Shown in pieces: positions 46,747-57,229 of a stretch of DNA of 64,000 nt (positions within the stretch are counted from its first letter, which is position 1; every line of letters begins with the position of its first letter). A program made the position numbers and the translations under genes. Below the pieces are notes generated by a model. It saw only the letters and a program-made list of their open reading frames with translations, did no database searches and was not told the DNA's origin. Location: the NCBI GenBank assembly GCA_958496175.1, contig OY292280.1, positions 8,928,001 through 8,992,000 on the forward strand. Reading direction: 5' to 3'. This DNA is from Sisyra terminalis. Taxonomy: Eukaryota > Arthropoda > Insecta > Neuroptera > Sisyridae.

Positions 46747-46873
46747 TGATACATTTGAATCTCTTATTGAGAAATTTTTTGATATTTATCAATTCACGGA
46801 TTTTTATTAACCTTAGAGTCGCTAAAGAGTCTAGTTGTTATAAAGCGACGGTAGATAACAAATAGAAAAAAAC
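46698..46873 (+). mobile_element. tRNA-derived SINE, near full length
   Basis: CAACTGGTGGCCGAGTGGTC (A box), degraded B box ACATTTGAATCTC, TTAACCTTAGAGTCGC, TTATAAAGCGACGGTAGATA and an A-rich tail. It lies just upstream of the Tyr-rich gene promoter. Confidence 0.8.
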
Positions 46874-46970
46874 AATTTTTTTGAAATTTTTGCCAAATTA
46901 CTTATATACAGTTTTGGTAGTAATTCCTTAAAGTTGAAAACTACAATAGGTTTATGGTCCTTTCCACTAG

Positions 46971-46978
46971 TATATAAG
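46971..46978 (+). promoter_or_regulatory. Probable TATA box of the Tyr-rich gene
   Basis: TATATAAG in a GC-richer setting (CCACTAGTATATAAGGCGG), 312 bases before the ATG at 47290. An acceptor-like TTTTTTTGTTTTAG ends at 47183, resembling the gene A acceptor; a weak donor TACG|GTAGTA is at about 47065, so a short non-coding first exon is possible. Confidence 0.45.
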
Positions 46979-47289
46979 GCGGTAGGTTATAGATTTTTAA
47001 GATATTTATAACTTTTGTGTTCAACGATAAAAAATCGTATGTAGAATATTCTGGCTGCTATACGGTAGTAACTTGAATCTTATAGGATCCAATTCAGTAA
47101 TGTTTTCATTTTACCAATCCTTCCAAATCGACGCCATTTTAACTTTTCAAAGTATTATTCTGAAAGCCATTTTTTTGTTTTAGTTTTGAAAAATTCAACT
47201 ACAAAATCAGAAGACTGAAGATTCTATATTGGAATTCTGAAAATTTTCTGCGATGTGTTACTATGGTTATTGATTGAACCCAAAAAAAA

Positions 47290-49110
47290 ATGGAAGAAAA
47301 TCTTAATCAAATGGATTCATACCCTGATGCTGGGGCAAATGAACATGATTCAAATGATGAAGAAAAATTACCGAAAGAAGAGAGTTATCCAACTCCAGAA
47401 ATAGCGCCCTCTATCGACGGATGTTACAATGTGGTTTCTTACACGTATTATTATCCTGGAATGAATGGATATAATTATTATTATTATCAGTACTACTATG
47501 TTCCGGTTTCGTGGACTCCAACGTATCAAGTTTATAGTTGGGGACCAACTTTGATGTATCAATATGATTATGCTTATTATTCGGTGTTTTACTACACCCC
47601 ATATTATTATACCAATGGTACAACTTCACAGATGACGTATTATTCGAACAATTACTATTATTATTACTATTATACCCCGTACTACCAAAGTTCAACGTAT
47701 CATACTCAATATACTCAGAATACTGAAGTTTACTACTATCTTCCAGTGCAATACGATTATGGTAATGAAAACACTTTCTACTTTATTACTTCTCCAAATT
47801 GTACTACTCCGTTATACCTTACTGGAAATGGCAGCCATTATTCACTTCCTGTACCTACTAGTTCATATTACTGCGGTAATAACACGTACTATTATGGGGA
47901 CTCCAATTTAGAAGTAGCACCAGAAATGGCCAATACATATGAGGAGACATCAACTGTAAATAATAATCAGAGTTTCAGTTGCGATAATCAATGTAAAGTA
48001 GAATCTTCTTCGGTTGATCATTCGAGTGGAGTAGGTGATCCTGGATGGTTACCCATTAACAACAACATCCCTTGCGAAGAAAATGCGATTGATAATGAAA
48101 TTAGTTCCTACAATGATGAAGACGGGAATATCTCCGAGAATACTCTTACAGCAGAAGCATTTATTGAAAGTACTGAGTATTCATCAACTGATACTGAATG
48201 TAACTCATGTTTACAATTTGGTAACCATTTCTATGGAAAAGGTATTATGGATTCCCAAAATAACAATACAGTAACAGATGAATTAGATGATCGATTGAGA
48301 AAGACTTCGGATTGGATGGTTAGAAATACAGAGTCACCAGAAAATATGGATACCAGTGAAATAATTGATAATCGATCAAAATCGGAGAGTAGCACTTGGG
48401 AAGATACTTTAGACGATCTTGTTTTGGTATTGGAAGAAGATAGTTGCGAAGAAAAGAATTCCGTCGAGCAATCTGATGAGTCACCAAAATTTACAGAACC
48501 ACTAAAGACAACTGATATGATACCGGATTATAAACCCGATTCCCAAGCCATAGATGAAAACCATACAGTCGATACTTTACTGCAGGCTATTTTTAAATTA
48601 GATAAAACAAACTTGACGTACATAAAGGATATCATAATTATGATTCTGAATACGAAGCCAGATTCCAGTAATACTACCGAAATTTGTGTGGACCTGTCTA
48701 CAAAACTCACCTCCACACCCATAAATATGCGTTCTGAAGAATCCAAAAATCCCACTCCAAAAAAAGTTCAGAAAAAAAAGAAACGATCAAAGAAAAAACG
48801 GCAAAAATCGACTTCAGTTAGTAATGGCTACCAGTCGGATAACTCACATGATTCGTATGTGGTTCCTGATGGCACTACATTGGAAGCCAGTCCAGAAAAC
48901 GAGCTTTCTAGTGCGGTTTCGCCATCCGTTTGTAATGGAGACGGAAATAATTTTCCAGAAGGATCGAGTGTTCGAAAAAATTCCGAAGTACTTCAGGCTC
49001 AAACGTATATCAATGCATCGAATTCGGGAGATGATTTGGCCCAGAGTTCCACTCATATCCAGGAGGGCAATAATTCCAGCGAATCTTCCACGGAAGGTAT
49101 TTTTTTTTAA
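47290..49110 (+). CDS. Gene D: Tyr-rich low-complexity protein with Lys-rich cluster
   Basis: The open frame is 606 codons, but its last residues (GIFF) are probably intron: GAAG|GTATTT at 49096-49097 is a splice donor, and the next exon is at about 51410. Residues 1-45 are acidic. Residues 46-160 contain 43 tyrosines, with runs of four to seven, plus Asn, Gln, Ser and Thr, a prion-like composition. Residues 205-480 are acidic and Ser/Asn-rich, including STWEDTLDDLVLVLEED and an amphipathic stretch at 426-453. Residues 491-507 (KKVQKKKKRSKKKRQKS) look like a nuclear or nucleolar localisation signal. No catalytic, RNA-binding or membrane domain is visible. The composition suggests a nuclear condensate-type or structural protein; that is inference. 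The ATG follows A-rich sequence. No homologous block with genes A-C, although the acceptor and ATG arrangement is similar. Confidence 0.8.
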   Translation: MEENLNQMDSYPDAGANEHDSNDEEKLPKEESYPTPEIAPSIDGCYNVVSYTYYYPGMNGYNYYYYQYYYVPVSWTPTYQVYSWGPTLMYQYDYAYYSVFYYTPYYYTNGTTSQMTYYSNNYYYYYYYTPYYQSSTYHTQYTQNTEVYYYLPVQYDYGNENTFYFITSPNCTTPLYLTGNGSHYSLPVPTSSYYCGNNTYYYGDSNLEVAPEMANTYEETSTVNNNQSFSCDNQCKVESSSVDHSSGVGDPGWLPINNNIPCEENAIDNEISSYNDEDGNISENTLTAEAFIESTEYSSTDTECNSCLQFGNHFYGKGIMDSQNNNTVTDELDDRLRKTSDWMVRNTESPENMDTSEIIDNRSKSESSTWEDTLDDLVLVLEEDSCEEKNSVEQSDESPKFTEPLKTTDMIPDYKPDSQAIDENHTVDTLLQAIFKLDKTNLTYIKDIIIMILNTKPDSSNTTEICVDLSTKLTSTPINMRSEESKNPTPKKVQKKKKRSKKKRQKSTSVSNGYQSDNSHDSYVVPDGTTLEASPENELSSAVSPSVCNGDGNNFPEGSSVRKNSEVLQAQTYINASNSGDDLAQSSTHIQEGNNSSESSTEGIFF

Positions 49111-49159
49111 ATAAATAATTCTATGGTTTACTTTTTTATGGAATATTATTCTAAATTAA

Positions 49160-51350
49160 TTATTTGTTGCAAAAATTTGGAGAAGTCCAAAGATTCAAAA
49201 GATTTTAAAATTTTACAATGGCTTAACGCAGTGGGGAAACCATAGAAGATTTCCTCCTTTTTAAATTTAAATCTCCAAAGATTCTAAGGGATTAAAAGTT
49301 TTTTTGAAAACTATACACCTATTGGGAAAACAATCGATTTCCTCCTTTTAAACTTTGTGTCCTAAGATCCTAAAGGATTCAAATTTTTGCAATGATTAAA
49401 CCCACTGGGGAACTCCTTCATTTTAACTTTGAATTTAAAGATTTAAAAGGATTCAAAATTTTGAATTAGCTATGCCTACAATCGGGAAACCATTGGAGAT
49501 TTCCTCTTTTATAACTTTGAGTTCAAAAATCCAAAATTTTGCAATCACTATACACCAACTGGGAAAACTGTAGGAGATTTTGTCCTTTTTAAATTTAAAT
49601 CTCCATAGGTTCTACGAGATTCAAAATTTTGTGTAAACTATACATCTATTGGGAAAACAATCGATTTCTCCCTTTTAAACTTTGTGTCCTTAGATCCTAA
49701 AGGATTTAATTTTTGCAATAATTAAACCCACTGGGGAATCATTGGAGAACTCCTTCATTTTAATTTTGAATTCAAAGATCAAAGAGGATCCAAAATTTTC
49801 CATTAATCATACACCCAATGGGGACACCAAAGAAGATTTCATCTTTTTAACTTTGAATTCAAAGATTCAATAAGATCCAAAAATTTGCATTTTCTCAACA
49901 CCCAATGGGAAAACCATAGAAGATTTCCTTCTTTTATAACTTTGAGTCCAAAAATCCAAAATTTTGCAACAACTATACACCTACTGGGGAAACCATACGA
50001 GATTTCCTCCTTTTTAACCTTGAGTCCAAAGATTCAAAATTTTGCTATGACTATACACTAGGGTGTCCGTTATTTCCCAAATTGATTTTTTTAGAGCGAT
50101 CGCCCCCTGAATTTTTAGTTTAAGATACAAAAAAAAATTATCCAATACAATTAAGCTCTTAATTTCTTGATTAAACCATGCCGGAATCATGTTACTTTTA
50201 CCATTTAAATAACATGGGATTATTTGACTTTTTACTTTTATTTTTTTTTTCTCAGAAACAAATGGATGAAAAGATTTAAGGTCAAATTATTTTGACGTAA
50301 AATTTAACGCTCTACAAAAAAAGTCTCTTATAAATTTTCGATTAAATCACTCCATTAAAAGTTATTCCACATTTAACTTGAATTAATTTTTTTAGTTTGT
50401 ATTTTAAAATGTATTCAACATTTAATTTGCTGACTACAAGCTCTAAGAAATTTCTTATAGATGGCACCAGGTGAAATGGTAAAAATTCGAATTTTAATTG
50501 AACTTTTGTCGATAGTCTCATTATTTAGTATGAAATTCTCTTCGTAGGTACAAAATATTGATTAAAGTACGAAAATTTATCCTGGATAAATTAAATTTCA
50601 CGACTATAGCGAATTCGGATCTTATGTCACCTGTTTTAGTTGTCAAAATATCATTTTTTTGTTTAATTTTCAATTAAAGCCATAAAATTAACACAAATAA
50701 TCACTGGCGCTCTAATGATAATAATTTTTATCTTCTCTTCCAATAATTTTATAATTAAATAAGTAAAAATGAGCAAAAAGTTGAAAATATTGCAAGATTT
50801 ATATTAGGCACAAGTTAAATGTTGAATAACTTTTAATGGAGAGATTTAATCGAAAATTCATAAGAGACCTTTTTTGTAGAGCGTTAAATTTTACGTCAGA
50901 ATAATTTATTGTTAAATCTTTTCATTCATTTGTTTTTGAGAAAAAAATTAAAAGTAAAAAGTCAAATAATCCCATGTTATTTAAATGGTAAAAGTAACAT
51001 GATTCCGACAAGAAATTAAGAGCTTAATTGTATTGGATATTTTTTTTTATATCTTAAACCAAAAATTCAGGGGGCGATCGCTCTAAAAAAAATCAATCTG
51101 GGAAATAACGGACACCCTACTATACACGCACTGGGGAAACCATAGAAGATTTCCTTCTTTTTAACATTGAATTTAAAGATCCAATAAGATCCAAAAATTT
51201 GCATTATCTCAACACCCAATGGGAAAACCATAGATTTCCTCCTTTTTAACTTTGAGTTCAAAAATCCAAAAAGATCCAAAATTTTGCAACAACTATCCAT
51301 CCACTGGGAAAACCATAGAAAGTTTTATTCTTTTGAATTTTAACAGTGAC
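49160..51350 (+). repeat. Degenerate tandem satellite in the gene D intron
   Basis: A variable unit of roughly 90-110 bp with CACTGGGGAAACCATAG, AAGATTTCCTCCTTTTTAAC, TTGAGTCCAAAGATTC and CAAAATTTTGCA. About ten copies occupy 49160-50056, and two to three more follow the inserted element from 51119 to 51350. Confidence 0.8.
50057..51119. mobile_element. 1.06 kb foldback element inserted in the satellite
   Basis: Terminal inverted repeats are TAGGGTGTCCGTTATTTCCC and its complement, continuing through GAGCGATCGCCCCCTGAA. Arms of 350-400 bp mirror each other around about 50680. The satellite unit resumes on the far side (ACTATACAC on both flanks), so the insertion point is clean and probably a TA. 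Confidence 0.8.
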
Positions 51351-51409
51351 TAAATCCATCTAAGGACTAACTTTAGAAAATCTAATCAGAAATTTTGAAT
51401 TTCCAGAAA

Positions 51410-51519
51410 AGAAAATTGTAATAACCTCTCGCAAAAGTGCCAGACGTAGGAAGAAACAAAAGAAGAAGAAAACCCGTCAAAGTGGAATAGATCGAAACTT
51501 GAATATAGATCAGAACTGA
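51410..51519 (+). CDS. Gene D, 3' coding exon (Lys/Arg-rich tail)
   Basis: After acceptor AATTTCCAG the single base left from the donor (GAAG|GT) completes Glu, and the frame reads EKKIVITSRKSARRRKKQKK, then KKTRQSGIDRNLNIDQN and TGA. The Lys/Arg cluster echoes KKKKRSKKKRQKS in the first exon. Splice phase fits only this frame. A second frame, offset and overlapping (about 51443-51627), is also open and protein-like, reading SELMNLSPGNDNSG, then TSIDLVNILSRFSEIMKN to a stop. Either the true end is frame-shifted by a sequence error or a recent mutation, or one of the two is chance. AATAAA occurs at about 51786. Confidence 0.55.
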
Positions 51520-51627
51520 TGAATTTATCTCCAGGAAATGACAATTCTGGAACTTCTATCGATTTGGTAAACATTCTAAGTCGATTTTCAGAAATTATGA
51601 AAAATCATGAACTTTTCTTAAATTGAT

Positions 51628-52540
51628 ATGGAAGTTATTTTGAACACTAGTGAACAGTTTTTTATAATTTATTTTCACAAATATCATCATTACTTCCTTT
51701 ATCTGATAATTATTTTTTTTAATAATATGAATAACGAATATCGTTTAAATTTCACTTCCGAAACTCAGAAGAATGAACTGAGTATCAATAAAAAGTCAAT
51801 TCATTCGTAATTTTGATATCTAGTTTCTTTTTGGTACAACTAAATATAATTAATATAAAAAAAAATATAATTATAATAGTCACAGCTTTATTTCAGTACT
51901 ATGGATCTTATAATTAGGATATTGATATAGAACATTAATGGACCATTAATTAAATACGGTCCTTTAAATAATTAAAATTTTGTGATTGAATAATTAATGA
52001 GATACAATACTGATTACGAATATAAAAGTCAAGAAGGAAAATTCCTTAAGAATATAATGCAATTATCACATATTTATTATTTTTTTAAGTAAGTTAAGAA
52101 AGGATATTGAATGGATCTCTTCATTGACATATCATTGTTAGTCAAAATTAATAAATTTTTGCTTTAATTATGAATTATTATAAATTGTCGATATTAATGT
52201 TTATAAATTATCAATAAGTTTGCTCAAGTAATTTAAGCTACCGTTACATATATTTATTTGTTATACATTAAGAATTTTTCACTTAAAAAATTGAAATTAT
52301 ATTTTATAATAATTATAATAAAAATAAATGAGCTGTGAGAATATTTTTCGTAACATTTGTGATTATTTTTGAACATTTAAATTTATAAATCACATTGAAT
52401 TAAATCCATAAAAATCAACGCAAAGTATATGCATGAAATCCTTTTATTTATTTCAGGATTAAAAACAATTATAATGCAACAAATACTGAGTTATTGGTAC
52501 TCATTGTACCAATAACTTGGTACTATAGGATATTTTTATT
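51628..52540. other. 3' flank of gene D, no gene
   Basis: AT-rich. AATAAA at about 51786 is a plausible polyadenylation signal for gene D. Confidence 0.4.
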
Positions 52541-52672
52541 CTCCAGATAATTATTCTACACTTCGAAATTGAGAGACGTCCCCAAACAGGTGAGCAAAAA
52601 GAAAAAAAGAAAGAAGGAAAACCTACCGATCGATCGAATATTTCGACTAAGGAAAGTTTGGAAACAAGGATA
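52541..52672 (+). pseudogene. Possible relic of a gene D-type basic exon
   Basis: After TTCTCCAG, one frame reads LFYTSKLRDVPKQVSKKKKR, then KKENLPIDRIFRLRKVWKQG and stop. The KKKK...IDR order resembles the gene D 3' exon (KKKKTRQSGIDR). The overlap with the left arm of the large inverted repeat and the A-rich composition make chance a real alternative. Confidence 0.25.
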
Positions 52673-53520
52673 ATTGTTAATTACTGATATTATAAGCTAT
52701 AAGGAATAAAAATCAATGATTAAAAATTAAAAAAAATATTTGACCTAAAATCGGGAATCGAACTAGGAACACCGGATCCAGGGACGCGGACGTTATTCAC
52801 TCGGCCACCAAAGATTATATGTGAACGTTGTCAATATTTGTATATAAACAATTCTTATGAGATTTCCAGAAAATTAAAAAAAAATTCAATCGAAATAATT
52901 TGAATTTCCCGAAAATATTCAAACCATAGCTGGTCCGTATTAAAGTTGGAAAAGCTGTCGAAAAAAATGGAAACATTTTAATGTCCTTCCCAATTTTTTT
53001 CGATATTTAAAATTTTTCATATCAGACCAAAGTTGATAAATACAATGGAATTTTTGCAAAGTTGACTTATGGACAAATACTATTCCTTTTCATTGTAAAC
53101 ATTTACTAACATTTTGGTATGAAAATTCCAATAATGTAAAAGGAAACAAAATAATTTATCAAAAATTTCAAAATAGATTTACAACTTCTCAAACGTACAA
53201 TAACAATAACAAGTAATTTCGCCTGAAGCATTGAACTTAAAAATATTGAAACACAATGACATAACTGTCAAATTGCTTTACTTACATATTTACAAAGGGG
53301 TAAATTAAATGAAATCTATTTATAGTTTTTATTAAATAACATTTATTATTCTACTAGCTCTTTAATAACTAAAGTATTTGCTCCGCATTTGAATTTCAAA
53401 ATAGCAAATATTTTTACCAGAATTTATTAATGAACCAACTTAAGTTTGCAGTGCCACCTATGAGACAAAAGCTTGAACTCATAGCTTCCAACAAAATTCA
53501 AAACGCAATTTCAGCGTTGT
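52580..53520 (+). repeat. Left arm of the 10 kb inverted repeat
   Basis: An inverted copy of 61562-62560 along its whole length, with scattered mismatches (I estimate about nine in ten bases match). It includes GTGCCACCTATGAGACAAAA, TTTGCTCCGCATTTGAA and the tRNA-like segment at 52741-52818. Confidence 0.85.
52741..52818 (-). mobile_element. tRNA-like (Ser-type) segment in left arm
   Basis: On the minus strand: TTTGGTGGCCGAGTGAATAA (A box) and TAGTTCGATTCCCGA (B box). Acceptor and T stems do not pair properly, so it is a tRNA-derived repeat, not a working tRNA gene. Its mirror is at 62318-62400. Confidence 0.5.
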
Positions 53521-53600
53521 TTTAATGCACAATATGACACATAGAGTTGTCAATAACTAAGAATAGTTAAGAAACACTAACACGGAAATTAGAATAAATA

Positions 53601-54029
53601 ATGGATGAAATTAAGGATATGGATAGTGGTTGTAATAAGATAAATTTCAAGTTCTATAATCTAAAACAGATAATATTTATTGTTAAATTGGAGGAATGCA
53701 GGCAATGTCAACATAAGGTTACAGGTACGTTCTGCCAATTTTGTATATACTTTCTTACGTTTTATTATATAAGGACAGAAAAATATGATGTAAATTTAAA
53801 AACAAATTATGTAGAGAAGAATCTAATCAAATCATTTATAAATGTAAGCCATTGGGAGTGCAGCATTAATATTGTGAATATCAAAAGAATAACTCCATCC
53901 ACAAATCTTGACAACACGGGAAAATTCGGACCAAAAGCCTTTATAATTCGGGTGTCTTTTTTCACACAGGACAACAAAAATTTCATATTAATACTCATGA
54001 AAGGTCTTTGTTTAATAATACGAAGATAA
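53601..54029 (+). CDS. Hypothetical ORF inside the inverted-repeat region
   Basis: 142 codons from ATG (context ATAATGG): MDEIKDMDSGCNKINFKFYN at the start, with a CxxCQHKVTGTFCQFC cysteine group at about 34-50. There is a CAG|GTACGT donor after codon 41, so the exon may really be shorter. No known domain. The 3' end runs into the 340 bp tandem repeat, which argues against the full frame being protein. It may be a first exon of the decayed gene at 59.7-60.9 kb. Confidence 0.3.
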   Translation: MDEIKDMDSGCNKINFKFYNLKQIIFIVKLEECRQCQHKVTGTFCQFCIYFLTFYYIRTEKYDVNLKTNYVEKNLIKSFINVSHWECSINIVNIKRITPSTNLDNTGKFGPKAFIIRVSFFTQDNKNFILILMKGLCLIIRR

Positions 54030-54760
54030 AAAAGATCTCAAAAGGAAAAGTCACCCCTGAAAAACAACAAACTTTAGGACAAATTTGGTGCATGCATTTT
54101 CATCTCCTATACTTACCGTTTTAATTTTCCAAGGATCTAGCCAATAAATGTTAATTGTTCTTAAACAATTCGGTTTAGGATAATTAAGTCTGTAATATTC
54201 AGTTCTATTTTGGCGAAAAATAGTCCCTTATATCTTTTTATGAGTTTGAAAATTGTCCTTTTTGAAACTTTGAAACGATATTGCTGAAGTCCTTTAGCAC
54301 ATAGGACCAACATTTTTTTTTAACTTTATATCTCACGTAAGGGCATTGTTTAACAATCCGTTGCGAAAATTAGTTCTTACAAGGAAAAGTCACCTCTCAA
54401 AAATGACCGTTTTTTTGGCAAAATTGGTGCATGCGTTTTCACCTCCTTAATTTCCCGATTTAATTTTCCAAGGATCTAGCCAATAAATGGTAACTTTTTT
54501 TATGCAATATTATTAAGAATGATTTAGTCTAAAATATTCTACCTAATTTTCAAGAATAAAATCTTCCCTTACATTCTTTTTATGCACTTGAAAATCGTCC
54601 TTTTTGAAACTTTGAATCGATATTGCGGGTGTTCTTTTGCACACAGAACTAAATTTTTTTCACATAACATCTCACGTAAGAGCATTGTTTAATAATCCGT
54701 TGCGAAAATTAGCTCTTATGAGGAAAAGTCACTCCTCGTGTAATAAGTTAAGCATTGGAA
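54007..54760 (+). repeat. Tandem repeat, 340 bp unit
   Basis: AAGGAAAAGTCAC occurs at about 54040, 54379 and 54720, with TTTTCCAAGGATCTAGCCAA and TCCTTTTTGAAACTTTGAA in each complete unit. A further partial copy in the same orientation is at 60213-60445. Confidence 0.8.
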
Positions 54761-56379
54761 GCTTTTATAAAAGGTTTATTTAAACAATTTTTCAAAATAC
54801 TAGTGAACTATATCTGTGGAGTTTCATCTGTGAGATTTGACGTTATTAGAAATTTTCTTAATGTAGCAATTTTTGCCATTTATTTTTGCTATTCCAGATA
54901 TCAATCACTAGGGCTGAAAATCACGTTGGGGTCCCTTTTAATGTATATTTCTTAGTTCCTGTTTCTATTATTTGAGCTCATTTGTTATATTTTTATAGAA
55001 TAGATAAATACTGTTTGATAAATACTATTTTTTTTGATAAATTCTGTTCTTATAAAACCGGAGTTTTGAAATCAATTTTTAAGCCTTTTTTTACTAAGTC
55101 TTTTAGAAAAAGCCTCAAATTATGTAATAATTTTATGATATCTCGAAGTAAAAAATTTTCAATATCTTTCAATTGTTATATTTGGTATAATATTTCAGTC
55201 TTTAGAATTCACGTCTAGACCAGTGGTTCTCATTTAAAATTTGGCCACATTACAGACATCAAAGCTCCTATGGAAATGCTTTATGGTTACACCAAATATG
55301 GATTTTGGGATTTAAATAGCTGTAGTATTTACATAAAAGTAAATCTACTTATAAAGATAAATTCAACGGAGGGCAATATTTAAGCATTTAGAAATATAAA
55401 CAAAATTATTAAATAATGTGCATTTTTTATATATCAATATTTTATATGAAACGTTTGTTTTGGGGAAATGTTTGTTGATGACCGCAACCAAATCCTTTAA
55501 TAGCCGCACATGAAGACTACTAGCTTACCATTGGATAACTAAAAAAAACAATTCATTTAATATTTCAATGAAATGCTAGATCTATTCGATATTAGAGATG
55601 TAAACGATACATCGATTTTTTCAAACATCGATTTATCGTTCATATCGAGAAATACCTACTTTCAGATTTTAACCATAAAAAATATACTTCAAATAACTAA
55701 TAAGTTCATATGATATAATATTTTTAATCTTATAAGAGTAGTAATAAACAATTTTTTTTGATTAAATTACTCACCTTAATGGATTAAGAAATGAATCTTA
55801 GTTTCAACAAAAATTGAAGTTCATACCTGAAAATAGATAAATAATTACTTTTACTTACAAATTTTAAACAGTAAATTTAAATAAAAACCACTATTTTGTC
55901 TTCCACCAATTTAGAAATGAAATGTGAAATTTTTTCCAAAACTTTATTTTTGAAGTGAAAACTTTTTTAGGCACGTTCTATAGCTAAAAGTATGACGCGT
56001 GCGCTTAGCCCATAGTGAGGTGTGGAAGTATGTATGAGATGAGAATGAATTTGTGAATGAATGTGTGGACATTTTTATTTTAATGGAAAATTAGTTGATT
56101 AAAGAATCCATCATTTGTAGTAAACTGGGGAGAATTAAAAATTCCAGTTAAAGCTATAAATAAATAGGAGAGCTAAGCTAAGAAAACTTATTTTTCAGAT
56201 TCTACTTGTTCCTTTTCTGATTTTAGAAATTCCCCTTACCCGTTCCAATTGGTCAGGTCTGCTTCTTAGATAAGTCTCAATAAGCAACTTCGGTAGGTAA
56301 CCAAGAAACAGTCTAAAATCTTAAATATCAGAGAAATACAGTCTTCGATAATGAATACATTCAAAGATCAAGATGTAGC
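54761..56379. other. AT-rich sequence, no convincing gene
   Basis: 55217 begins a hAT-like end (CCAGTGGTTCTCATTT) without a clear partner. 55590-55640 holds ATCGATTT and AACGATAAATCG-type words. The open frames 54755-54955 and 54982-55218 are Phe/Lys/Ile-rich, as expected by chance. Confidence 0.4.
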
Positions 56380-56553
56380 CTACTGGTGAACGAGTGGTCT
56401 AGGTGGCCGCTCCAAAACTGGTACGTTTTAGATTCGATCCTTGAATCGAGCAAATTTTCGATATTTCTTGATTTATGGATTTTTATTAACCCTAGAGTCG
56501 CTAAAGACCGTAGTTGTTATAAAGCGACGGTAAATAGGAACTAAATAAAAATA
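56380..56553 (+). mobile_element. tRNA-derived SINE, near full length
   Basis: CTACTGGTGAACGAGTGGTC (A box), TTTTAGATTCGATCCTTG (B box), TTAACCCTAGAGTCGCTAAA, GTTATAAAGCGACGGTAAAT and an A-rich tail. Confidence 0.8.
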
Positions 56554-56578
56554 CCAGAAATTCAAAGAAGGAGAACCT

Positions 56579-57210
56579 AATGCTTAGAAGTAGTCAGACA
56601 CTAGTCAAATATTTTAATGGAATTCAAGAAGCATTTCCGTCAAAACATGATACTAAGGTAATATGACTTTCCTAATGGCTTATATTTTGGTCGGTGGTTT
56701 TATTTTTCTTTAGATTCTAAATCTACCAACATGTATGGATTAGGGAAAAAATTAGGTTGATCGGTTTTACTCGGGAAAAATCGTATAATAAAATATAGAA
56801 TTAGAACCAAATTGTGGAACTCAAAGCTTAAGGGTTGATACCAGAAATGTGCTGTATAAGTTACTTTGGACAAGAATTGAGGATAGGGAAAGTGGAACTT
56901 CCATGAAAGAGTTAGCACGGAAATAATGAATGAAAAAAATATTTGTTCTTCCAGGATTTTTAATTTGTTGGATTAGTACACAAATATCAAAAATTTCTAT
57001 TCTATTTCGATTCCTAATCCATTACATAAGGATAAGGAGGAAAATCGGTAGTGGAATAATTTCAATTTTAATCCCAAATCTTTTGATTTGGAAACGTCGT
57101 TACATTTGTTCCAGTAAGGAGCTTTGACAAAAATTGTCACAAACCACAGAAGCATGCATCCCATAAATAATAATAGGGAGATAATTGCTACTTCCTGGAA
57201 ATTCATTTCT
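56579..57210. other. Possible decayed coding region, strand unclear
   Basis: On plus: ATG at 56580, reading MLRSSQTLVKYFNGIQEAFP then SKHDTK, to a donor AAG|GTAATA (56657-56658). A 56-base intron-sized gap ends TTTTTCTTTAG at 56713. Further on, a frame reads RNVLYKLLWTRIEDRESGTS followed by MKELARK and stop (to about 56925), but stops separate the pieces. On minus, two long frames (56700-56918; 56997-57206, the latter with a hydrophobic N-terminus) are open. The pieces cannot be joined into one gene. Confidence 0.25.
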
Positions 57211-57229
57211 ACCGAAACATATATTAATT

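Larger units (their letters stand above)
49097..51409 (+). other. Intron of gene D
   Basis: It runs from donor GTATTT to acceptor GAATTTCCAG. It is filled by a degenerate satellite and one foldback element (listed separately). Joining across it keeps one frame open for another 36 codons. Confidence 0.6.

Noticed and set aside
47368..49114. Several frames of 64-96 codons overlapping gene D on both strands
   Set aside because: They are shadows of the Tyr-rich frame; Tyr codons TAT/TAC create antisense Ile/Val and shifted Ile/Leu runs.
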